Program-made: the position numbers and the translations under genes
Shown here: positions 52,501 to 64,000 of the stretch, one piece after another
How positions within the stretch are numbered: the stretch's first letter is position 1
How the letters are laid out: each line of letters starts with the position of its first letter
Notes under the pieces: generated by a model
Seen by the model: only the letters and a program-made list of their open reading frames with translations
Told to the model about the DNA's origin: nothing
Database searches by the model: none
Assembly: GCA_028274465.1 (NCBI GenBank)
Contig: CM051456.1
Location: forward strand, 6,511,545-6,575,544
Direction: 5' to 3'
Length of the DNA stretch: 64,000 nucleotides
Origin: Plantago ovata
Lineage: Eukaryota; Streptophyta; Magnoliopsida; Lamiales; Plantaginaceae

Positions 52501-55500
52501 ACTATTGGATTTGTTCTTTTAGAAATTATATTAAAATGTTAAAAATAATGGAATATTTTAGTGTTACTTTTCTAATCTTTTATTTTGATGTTATTTCGAA
52601 GTAATTTACGATCTAAAACATGGTCAACAACGATGGAAACATTTGACCGAAGGAAGTATTTTTTTTATTACCATCCCTCAATTGAATCCCAGTTCTAATG
52701 ATATCACGACAACAGTCGCCGAATCTGGTTCCCTTGACTCTTCCACCCACCCACCGTACCAAGTATCAACAATCAATTTCACATTATTCCTTTTTTCGTT
52801 CCTTACAACAAACAAAAATAAAATTAAAAATAAAAATCCCCATCTAAAATTGAACATTCCCAATTCGAGTGAGATTTGATCTCGAATCCTCGCCGGAACC
52901 CTAATTCTTCCATTTCTGCTCTCCTCAATCGACTCTGTTCCTCACATTTATTCTCAATCCACCACAATTACAGATCTCTAACACCATTTCCTTACCGCCA
53001 TTTCATACCAAACAACCAAGCTGTCCAGCTTCCTACCCCAACTCAGATCGCCGGAGCGCCGCTGCCCTCCGGCGGCTTATGTCCGGAGATCAAAGCTCGT
53101 TGAACCAAATGTGCTTAGCTTAGGCTCCTAAAACCTTGAGTTGTTGATAGATTGTTAGGGTTTGGGTTTGAGGGGGAATTAGAGGAAATGCAATTTATGT
53201 TTGATTGTAAATGTCAGCTTTGCTTCAGCGTCTCAAATGGTTGATTACCGCCGGTTATCATAAGTCGCCGTCGTCACCGAACCATAAGAGGCTGGAAGCT
53301 CCTGATGCAAAGCCTTTGCCTATACTCAATTTACCTGTGTTACAGCAGCCTGTGAATCTAGCTAGTCCCTCCCCGATTGGGAAACGAAAACAACGGCCAA
53401 TGTTGGAGGCCGTGCATGAGATTGCCATTTACATTCATCGGTTTCATAACCTTGACTTGTTTCAGCAGGGGTCAGTGTAGTTTGAATTTAGCTAACTCAT
53501 TTGTTTGTTTGAAGTATTATTTGATTATGCTAGTTTAGTAACTGCGGTTCTTTCTTTATTTGTATGTGCTGCTATTTTAGATGGTACCAAATTAAGATAA
53601 CGATGAGATGGGAGGATGGCGATCGTGGTTTTTGGCTACCCCTGCCAGAGTTGTTCAGTATGAACGTAAGTATCAGTTTATGTGTTCTTTATTTCCATCA
53701 TGTTAGTTTACTTCACTGTACTGTTTGTTTGGAGAGATGGTACTTTTTCATATGGAGTAGATGGTTTGCTCTATTTTAAGTTGATACATTGTGCTGTTTG
53801 TTGAAAGAATGTACCTTTATGTTAACTCAATTATGTTGCTACGTTTTGCCGTTTGTTTGGAAAGAAAAAAAGAATGTAACTTTTTGTATACTCGATCTCC
53901 TCTATACATTAAATTAAATAATCACTTGCAACAGATCATATTGTTTCTCTGCAAACTCTGACTGGGGGTTTAACATCCAGATGATATATCTAAATCAGCT
54001 TTTCTAGAATATATTTATTACTTACAACCATTATTATGGCCTATCAGACACCGAAAGAACATGCACACAGTTTTTGCCAAATCGTTTTTGTTTTTGGTAG
54101 AGTAATACTAATCATTCTAGGGCTGCCTAAATTGTATTTCAAGCTAGAACTCGTGCTTTCCTTTTGTGTACCACCATTCAGATTTTTCTTCTACCGCAAC
54201 AGCCTGATTTGCTTGATTTATACCAACAGCTCCCGAGTTGGGTTCTGATGATGTATATGGGGTCTGGAGAATTGATGACTCCGACAACAGCTTTTCAACA
54301 CAACCTTTCCGAATTAGATATGCGAGACAGGACATTCTTCTGTCAATGATGGTCTCTTTCAACTTATCTCTTAGTAAGTTTGAGGTAATAATCTGTTTCT
54401 GTCTGTTGGTATGTGCATAAAACATTTACTCAACCATAAGAGCAGAAGGGCTTGAAAGTATGATTAAATTGTGTGTAGCTTTATTCATCCCTTCTTAACA
54501 CAAGATGGAGAATATCTGTCAAATAAAGTATTAGATATGTCAGGATTTTACATGTTGAATGCAGCAATCTATTGCAGCCGAAGTTGTTTTAATATTTTCA
54601 TGGGAATTGAAACTTGCAGGCGCCCTGGCCATCTGCTGTTATACTGCGATTTGAGCTGCTGTACACCCCTAAGTTGGAGAACAGGTCCGTGGACTAAGTC
54701 ATTTATTATGAGCCAAAAGAGTGGTTTGCCACCTAAATTTTGGTGATTTGTGAGAAATGTCCCTTAAAGTTTTCATGTGTGCAATTTGCTCCTAAAGTTA
54801 GCATGTGTGGTTTCTCCGCTGAAATTTTATATTCCGTAAGGTTTGCTCATTGTAAATGCCAGTAAAACCGAAACTTCAGGGAGAAAATTGCACTGCATTT
54901 GAAACTTAAGGGGCCAAATTGAATACATGCAAACTTTAGTTGCCAAATCTCACCGAGTTTGAAACTTCACGGGGCAAATCCCACTCATGCAAACTCTAGG
55001 GGATGCTGCATTTTACATGAAATTTTAAACTTAAGGTGGCAACATTTTTTTGCCTTTATTGTGAGGCATCCAGCACTTTCTTTATACGAAGATTTAGTGT
55101 ACTTACTGATGTCATCAAGTATAAAAAGAATTGAGTGAAGCTCGAGAAACTAGTAATTTTGTTTTACTTTCTGCAGTAGTAATATTCAAGGTTGTTTGGA
55201 TACATCTCCTGCTGCTGTTCATGAATTTCGGCTACCCCCTAGATCTCTTTTGGGGCTGCATGCCTATTGCCCAGTCCATTTTGATTATTTCCATGCGGTG
55301 TTAGTCGATATAAGTGTACATGCCAGTCTGCTGAAAAGTGGGGTCTACACATCCTCACTGAAGGTATCCAGGTTTGTTGCAACATCCATTTTCTGCAAAT
55401 ATAATGCTTTCTCATAACTCTTTTTAGATCATTTTTCCCCTTAATGCTGAATTGCTGATAGCATTACTTGTAGTTATAAGGTGCGGCTGCCTATCTGGCA

Positions 55501-56267
55501 CCTGAGTTTTGGTTTGAGCCGAAAATGTAATAAACCACCTTTTGGTTAACATTATAGTTGTACCTCCAGCTGGGCAAATGCTTCTGTAATTAATGTGCCA
55601 TTTCAGTTCCATATAGCTTGCAGAGGGTTTCCTTGGTTCTCTTAGAAATCAGAAGCTTGTACACAGATGGATTATATGACCGAATCTTGTCCCTGACATA
55701 TATTAGGAATTAATATATGCGAATTGAAGTAAGAAAATAACTATGGAATTCATAAGATGATAGGGAGCTGATTTTATTTTTGCTTATTCTTTATGTTTCT
55801 CTCTATCTATCAGCTATTTGCTACAACAGACAATCAAAAAAAAATTGATTCTCTCTTTCACAGCTCCAGGATATAAGATAACTGTAGAAATCAAAATGAA
55901 ATAAATGAATTGGAGGTTTAATCTTCATCAGCATGTGTGTACCTCTGTTGTTTTTTTTTTGTTTTTTTTTTCATTTTTTCTTTCACATTCTCACGAAATT
56001 AACAAAATTATCTTTGCCGCAGAGCAAATGAAGATGACATCCAAGAGCACGAGAAGCAAGTATGTGGCTGATATTGTTTCTAATCCATGATAGTTGCTCT
56101 ACTTGAAGCTTTCATTTCTGCTTTTATTTTGTATCTTACTTCTCTTTATATAAGCTATTTTTCTCAGAGATCACTTAAGCTGTTACTTCCAATTTGTATC
56201 ATGGCACCTATTGTGATCTTCTGGTAACATGGCACCTATTGTGTCATTTTTTTCTATGTAGTTTAGA

Positions 56268-56305
<38 letters not shown>

Positions 56306-59300
56306 CTAGTTATTTCTTACTAAGTTGTAAGTCTCTGAATTGTTTACATGGCCTTCCCCTGCTATGTTTGTGTGTGATACCTCCTGCTGGTCAATTTGTC
56401 TTTTAGTGCCTTATTCTCGGTCCCACAGTTTTCTCCTTTGTGTTCTTTACCATGCTTTTCAGCGATTTGATTCGGTGGTTATTGGGTTCTGTGAGTTTCT
56501 GGTAATTCTTGGGTGTTTCTTATTTTGGTTTTTATATGTTCTATTGGTGGATCTGGACTCATTTTGAATTGATACCTTCGAGCCGGATACTGTTCCTTTT
56601 TCTTAATTTCAACTTTCTGGAGGATTTGCATGGCTGCCTTTATTCCGTGGGAACCGTTTGTGATTTGTTTCTGTGTTTTATTGAAAAGAAAAAAACAATA
56701 TCAAAAAAGCTTCATGTGATGGAAGAGAAGTTAGCGGACGAGTGCCAACTCATGTTTTTTTATAGTGTAAGAATTTAAAATACAGTAGGGATGAAAATGG
56801 ATAGGTGCCAAATGATGTCTTTGTCAGTGACGAGACGAAATCCACAACAGGTTTTTAGTCATTGGTTTACGTGTATGCTTGGAATTCCTTTTGGCTTATA
56901 GAATTGAAGTGTGTTTCTTTGCAATCTCTCCATTGGTTCCAAAACATTCATGGAATCTTCTATTTTGTGGAATATCGTTTTGAATATTATGCTTACCAAT
57001 TATTTCAACAGGTTATGCTTGTCAAAGCTTTATCAGGTGCACGTGAAATACTCATAGAGGAGTTACAAATGCTGAGCAAAGCTGTCAATCAACCAATTGA
57101 CATCAAAGATATTACTTCCAAGGAATTGTTCAGTTTGGCTAGTAAGTCAGAACTAGCTGATGCTGAAGTCTCTGAGCATTATTCAATCGAGCAACACAGT
57201 GTTTTGGAGGTACTATAATTGTTTATGATTTTGTGTTGCATTTTTTCTTTTTCCCTCTTAGAAGATTTCACCCTTTGTTCAATTTGTTGCCTTAATAACC
57301 AGTTCCTATTCCTTGAACAGAACCAAGATTCTGAAGTAGATTTTCAAAATGATGAGTTTCTTCGTGCATTATCCAAGGATGTACTACTCAGGTCATTTGA
57401 TATAATTGGTGATGAAGTGTCCTACTTATGGAGTATATTTTTAAGCTTTCACAGGTATGTTTTTGTCCTAATTAGAATGGCTCTATTATTGCTTGTTTTG
57501 CTCTTCCACCCCCCAGCCCCCACCCCATTCCCCCCCTGCCGCGATCCTACATTTCACTTGGTGTTATTATAGTATTGACTGTACAAGGTGTATTGTTTTT
57601 TGATGCTTAGCTTCTTCCTGCCTTTGTTTTGACCACACCTATATGTATGAAAGCCCAACTTCCAGCAACAGCAGATATTCGATAATTATGGCTGAAAGTA
57701 GACCCCTTACCCTTGCTCTTATTTTCTTTAACTATTTATTATAGTTCAGACACTGATAGTCTTTTGTTTTGTAGGGTCAATGTAAAGAAGATTCTTGAAT
57801 TTCTTTGCGACCAGTGGGCTGTTGATCGGAAAGCCGAATGGTCAATATGGATGGTTTACACTAAGGTGGAGATGCCTCACCAATATATAAGCAGTTTGGT
57901 GGATGAGGCCTCTTACAATGGAGTGCGAGGCAGACCACCTGTTCTAAAGAAGTTAAATGGCGATGTATTTTACTGGTTTTGGCCACTCCATTCTTTATTT
58001 ATTATCTTGTTTCTTTATTGCCATTTAAAAAAAATGAATATATGCTTCATTGCAGCCTTCGCAGACCGCCGCTATGCGAGCAGAGCTTCATAGGCGAAGT
58101 ATTGCCCAGATGAGGGTAAGTTCTTCTAATGATGCTAGTATGTAATTTCTCCTTCACCTTGTCTGAGTTACAGCAGAAATTAATTCTCTGCAGATCAACA
58201 ACCGGTCTATTCAAGATATGAACATATTTGGTGACCCTTCGCGTATTCCCATTGTAATTATAGAACGAGTTCTTAATTCACCGGTGCGCTCAAACAGTGG
58301 AAATTCGTACTTCTCCAAACTTGAACAGAAAAAAGGTAGTTTTTTTAGTGCCGCAGTTGATGCGAGCCCCAGAAAGTTGTCGGCCGCCAGCATGCGTCAA
58401 AGTGGTCGTGTCCTGAGGATTGTTGTTTTTGTGCATGGTTTCCAGGCATGTTTTCTTAGTCCCTTCCATGTCGAATTAATTGTCCATTTATCTCATCTTC
58501 TATGGCTACTATGGTTTAGTTTTTCTTTTTGAAGTTTAATGCCAATAGCTGTTGATAGTTAAGACAGTGTAGTCTCTTGAACAACACATCTGATCCGTTA
58601 TTAATTAAGACGTATGGGTATATCCTGGAACCTAAATCAGTGCAAGATGGTCTGAAAGAAAAATAGTACTTCACTCAATTATATAAGACCCATGATGTAT
58701 ATAATTGCTAGATCTTGTTACCGAAGGATTCAATTCTGGCCCACAGCAGTTCTAGTCTTCTAGACAACACCAAGTATGCACTAATCCAAGTCCATACCTT
58801 ATCAATGGTCAATGTCATATAACATCACTAGGTTTGTGTCAGTTCACTGGGACTATGGTGCTAAGTGGAGTGCCTCTATATTCTAATTATTGGAAACTAG
58901 AGAGGCCCTTCAGATGTTGGCAAACTTCGGATGATATTCCATCAAGTTTGTAGTGGTCATGACTGCAGATTAAAGCACAAAGAAATAATCAGGAGAGTTT
59001 AACCATGCTAAAAAGGATACCCAGAACCACATTTCCTGTGTTAGTGGGTGTTGAATGTCCAAGTGTCTTGCGTTAAGTACATTGTGAATTGCTGCTTCTT
59101 TCCTTGGATGCGGTCACACTCTTGGTAATTGAATTGATGTTGACTCTATTAATGTTATCCTGGACTTAATAGATGTTCCAAGTGTCTTACTATAACTACA
59201 TTGTGAATTGGCTGCTGCTTTCTTTTTTGGATGTGGTTACACTCTTGGCAATTGCAGATGTTAAATCTTTTAATATTGTTCTGGACTTGATAGACGCTGA

Positions 59301-62300
59301 TCATATACTCCCACCTCATTTTTTTTGTTAAAGTAATCAAGAAGGTTTTGTTAACAACACTGATGATACATGGGAAGTGTACTATGAGCAGGTCAGAGGA
59401 AAAAAAAAAAAAGAAAAGAAAAAAGGCTAGTACTATAAGGGTAAGGGACTCACAGCAGCCCCATTAAACCAGAATAGTAGCAAAAACCAAAAGAAATCCC
59501 TCAAAATCTTCCTGTCTGGTTTTGAAACATCCTCAAAGCATCTACTATTCCTTTCAATCCAAATACTCCAAACCAAACAACCTAGTATCTCGGAATTTCC
59601 TTCTACAAGCCAATATCAAACCCATCACTTTGTTTGGCATGGTCCATGACAACTTACATCTTCCCAACACAGAATCACAATGAAGGAACAAGTGGTCAAT
59701 TGATTCCCTATGAGTTTACGCATGAAACACCACTCCCAAATGTAACATCCCCGGCGCTGTAGATTATTGGTGGTTAACACGTTACCCGAAGTCACCGCAC
59801 AATGAAAAAATGCCACCCGAGGTGGCAATTTACTTCTCCAAATATGTTTCCAAGGGAAATTTAATTCTGTGGGCGGCCTCCAGGAATTGTAGTAACTCTA
59901 ACTCTTAATCGAGAACACCATTTTTTTGCATCTATCCATTTCTCCAAATCTGACCTGAACACCATATAAATGATCCAACAGAATATCCCACATCTCAACT
60001 TCCCAGTCGAAATAAATCCCTTCTCAATGTCACATTCCAGTAAATGGCACATTCAATTCCATAACAATTGAACAGAAGCATTCTGACAGTTTGATAGGCT
60101 TAAAAGGGATGAAAAATACTCTTTCAGAGATTGGTCGCCACGCCACTGATCCTGCCAGGAACTGATATTCGATCCCACTCCAACCTCCAGCCTTAAAGTT
60201 CCCTGAAATCATTTAAACCTTTCCTAATTGAATCCTACTTCATCTCTCCTCAAGTTTCCCTTCCTCCATCGGACCTCATATTAATCCGAAATTATACTGA
60301 AAACGTATTTTCACAATATAACTTTGTAAATCACGTTTGTGGTATGATTTAGGATTAATATGAGGTCAAACGGAGCCACAAAAAAAAAGGTCAACTGAAA
60401 TGAAACGGGAAGCTTGATGAGAGATGAAGTATATGTTTTCTTTAGGATCGGTTTTTAAGGATGGTTTGTAGGATGTAGTATGCGTTCATTGCTTTTGTGG
60501 TAGGTCCCACTGATAAAGTTTGCGAAAATGGGAATGTATAGAATTCAATGGCACCGACGGAAGTATGGAGTACTGTTGAGGCAGTTTTTCTATATGGAGT
60601 TTTCTAAAGTTCATGTTTATCATATTGATATGGATTGTGATGATAATGTGTCATTACCTTGTAAAATGAGATAATTAGGTTTTCCTTGATAACCAATATG
60701 CAGGGACATCATCTTGATTTACGGCTTGTCCGAAATCAATGGCTTTTGATAGATCCGAAGGTGGAATTTCTTATGTCAGAGGCCAATGAAGAGAAAACCT
60801 CTGGAGATTTCAGAGAAATGGGACAGAGATTAGCAGAAGAAGTTGTTTCCTTTGTGAAAAAGAAAATGGATAAGGTATCTAGATCTGGGGTCTTGAGGAC
60901 TATTAAGCTTAGCTTTGTTGGACATTCAATTGGAAACATAATTCTGAGAACTGCGCTTACAGGTTTGGATTCTGAAGCCTCAACATAGCTGGATTTATTC
61001 ATCTGCAAATTGCTTACTGACTTGCACATATAATCTTATTTTCACAGAAACCATTATGCAACCGTATTTGAGATACTTGCATACGTATCTCTCGGTCTCT
61101 GGCCCGCATTTGGGTTATCTGTACAGTTCGAACTCTTTATTTAATGGAGGATTATGGCTCTTGAAGAAGCTCAAGGGCACACAGTGTATTCACCAGCTGA
61201 CTTTTACGGATGATACTGACATCCGAAATACTTTCTTATACAATCTGTGCAAGGTACTGTTTAAATTTTCTTGTTTGGCTCCAGTGAGCATTATTGCTGC
61301 TTTATAGATAGCTAACCTTTAATTTGTATTCTTTTTGTTTCCTTTTTTCAGCAAAAAACATTGGAGAATTTTAAGAATATTATCCTATTATCTTCGCCCC
61401 AGGTATTCCTTCTTGCCTGTCACTTGCACACATAAGACATTCACATATATGTTTCATGGTAGCTAAAAATGCCGTTTCCTTGATTATGTAAATTCTCAGC
61501 ATAAAACATGGTGAGGCACTATATAATTCCACACGTTTGTAATTTATTTCCATTCAGGATGGATATGTACCATATCATTCAGCTAGAATTGATATGTGCC
61601 CAGCATCTTCTGGAGACCACTCTAAAAAGGGCAAAGCTTTTCTGGAAATGCTTAATCATTGCTTAGACCAGATACGAGCACCGTCATGTGAGCAAAGAGT
61701 TTTCATGCGCTGTGATGTCAATTTTGACGTCTCCTTGCAAGGACGAAACCTGAATACCATAATTGGACGTGCTGCACATATCGAGTTCCTGGAAAATGAC
61801 ATTTTTGCAAGGTTTATAATGTGGTCGTTCTCAGATTTGTTTCGTTGACTAATTATCCCAAGTAATCTAGAGTTATCCAGCATGGTTGCAAATCAGTGCC
61901 ATCCAGCCTCCTTTTTTGACGCGAGGAACCAAGCATTGACAGGTATATCTTGGGGATGGCATATATCAATGGGCGCAAGCCGCCTGCCCTCCCTGCACGG
62001 GGTTGATTGAGGAATCATGTAAGCCCTGCATCTTAATGTTATTAAGTTGCTGGATGTAAAATGTGCAGTTGCATGGATATGCCACAAAACGATGTAATTA
62101 TTATATACTCCACACTTTAGTATTAAAGCTAATGTTTGTGCTTTAGCACGCTGGTTCCACTTTTGGGTGGGAAATGTACCATATGACTGCTCGAAGCTAA
62201 TGATCAGTGAGGAATGATGATTCGTTAATGTAAAGCTTCATTACTAGTAGCTACTACTATTTGTTGGCTCTTAGTTGATTCTGAAGAAAACACTTTCTGG

Positions 62301-64000
62301 TCTTCTCATCAAGTGTGTATGTGTTCTTTTTATTTTAAAACATAGTTGGGCCTTTTATTGAAATTGCTCTATGTTTATTTTAAAACATAGTTGGGCCTTT
62401 TATTGAAATTGCTGGATGTAATTTTCCATAAATGGATACTACCTCCGTTTTATAAAATTTTGTCCACTTTACTTTTTGAGTTGGTCGGGAAACTAGTCGG
62501 ATCTCTTAAAATAACATTTTTTTTACCTCCATTAAATTAAATTGTTATTATTTAGTTCATTCTCGTTCTAAGAAAATTGCTGCATAATATTTCTAATAGT
62601 ATCTCATTTTCTTTTGAATATGTGAAAATACTTTTGTGAATAATAACTAATAATAAGTGGGTAAAGATTCATAGGAGTGATGGAGTACACATACTATTAT
62701 GGATATTGCAATCCCTTTCAAAGCAAAGTATAGTAGTCCAACCATGCAAACACAATACAGTATAGTAGTCCAGCCTATATGCTCACTTCGTTTCGAAAAA
62801 TTTTACCCAGGATTAGTACACAAGTAGTTGTTCAGTGAAGGGTGCAAGTTTGAAATATGTTGTAAAAAAAGTAATGTGTGGTCAGTACGAAGTCATAAAC
62901 TGACTCCAAACTTTATTGTAGATAGAAAATACAGCAACATACTTATATACTCCCCGAGAGAGAGAGAGAGAGAGGGAGAGCATCAATATTAATTGGGACT
63001 CCTTTCAGTACAAGTCTTAGCCGAGATTCAGGTAGAATTATTGTTGAAGAAGATCAATGACCTTCTTTTCAACTTGGAAAGCCCTCGCTAGTATATCCTG
63101 ATTAATTGGTGGATCTGATCTGAAAACAGCGTTTGCAATTGTAATGACTCCAGGATTCTGGCTACTTAGTCCAGCGAACGCAATTGCATTTGTTTCTCCC
63201 ACATTTACCTGGAAATGAATCAGACCTTCTGGGAACACAAAAACATCTCCTTGTTGCAAGTATTTGGTGAACAGCTGGTTCCGTTGAGTGGCGTTTGCAG
63301 GATTGGAGGTGACAAAGCCAACAAAGAGCGTTCCTTCGATCACAATGAGAATCTCAGTTGCACGTGGGTGTGTGTGAGGTGGGTTTTGACCATATGGTGC
63401 ATAGTCTATACGAACGGCTGAGATGCCAAGAGTGTTAAGTCCAGGTATTTGGTTAACATTGGCTGGAGTGACAGCTGAACCCTGTGCATTTGCTGTAATT
63501 CCGGCGTCCCTTAGACCGTCGAAGAAGAAATCATCTGCAACGGCCATGTCTGGGCTCTTGCAAATCTTTCCATTGACGAAAACTGCAGGTTGAGTTAAAC
63601 ATAGAGGTTTGATTAAGTTAGTTTTCATGATAATTATGTGTGAAAATAAAATACAAAATAAATTGCTGTAATGCAAGTGGATTTATTCTATTACCAGCTG
63701 CCATGGAATCGTCTACAGCAACGCAGAAATCTTGCAGAGGACTGGGATCGGATGCCTGAGTGAATGGAGCTAATGATGCCATAAGAATGGCTGGAATGAA
63801 GCAAACAGCAATCTTCATTGTGAGCTATAAAGGTGCTTGTGGGTTGTATGAATTGTGATTATCAGATGTTTAATTAGGTGATGAATGATTCTTAGAAATT
63901 GTGACTATTTATATATAGATGAACTATCAGAAATTGTCATCTCCTAATCTTGAACTCTTCCAGTTTTTAAAATCATCCTTACTTTGGTATAATTAATGAG

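Overview
This is plant nuclear DNA, almost certainly from a eudicot. Genes have many GT-AG introns, intergenic DNA is AT-rich and full of transposons, and the families are plant ones: JMJ25/KDM3-type JmjC proteins, germin-like proteins (GLPs), F-box/DUF295 proteins, a NOI/RIN4-type protein, a FAM135/DUF676 esterase, and CACTA, MULE, LINE and Stowaway elements. An Amaranthaceae-like source is possible but not shown by the sequence alone.

Region 1 (1-23.6 kb) is a tandem array of three JmjC genes on the + strand. Copy A (1-1.9 kb, entering from outside the window) has a nonsense codon just before its iron-binding His-Cys-Asp. Copy B (6.6-11.8 kb) is nearly complete: twelve coding exons, about 947 codons if one missing base is allowed. 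Its first exon resembles the N-terminal PB1-like module of MULE transposases, not the short basic exon of copy C. Copy C (18.4-23.6 kb) is a pseudogene with many frameshifts. All three carry Tyr where KDM3 enzymes normally have the distal iron-binding His. A 4.7 kb insertion (12376-17100) lies between B and C and is bounded by comparison with the flank of copy A.

Region 2 (23.6-28.7 kb) has a Stowaway MITE, a small NOI/RIN4-like gene on the minus strand and a GLP gene whose C-terminus is lost by a frameshift.

Region 3 (28.7-45.5 kb) is a duplicated F-box/DUF295 unit. Both copies are broken, at different places. Copy 2 is split near its 3' end by an 8617 bp CACTA transposon (36302-44918) with a 3 bp target duplication; copy 1 keeps the empty site. 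The CACTA holds a decayed tnp2-type transposase and a nested, 5'-truncated LINE with an 11 bp target duplication.

Region 4 (46.1-48.1 kb) is a 2011 bp non-autonomous Mutator-like element with long terminal inverted repeats and a perfect 9 bp target duplication. It carries a TTA microsatellite and GGT-rich repeats.

Region 5 (50.1-63.9 kb) has two closely related GLP genes in opposite orientation flanking a 15-exon FAM135/DUF676 putative serine esterase gene. The esterase reading frame is continuous (812 codons) apart from one apparent missing T in exon 2. It has a GC-AG intron that contains a LINE remnant.

Single-base indels recur in otherwise well-preserved genes, several of them one-base losses in G, C or T runs. 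Part of the apparent gene decay may therefore be consensus error and should be checked against reads.
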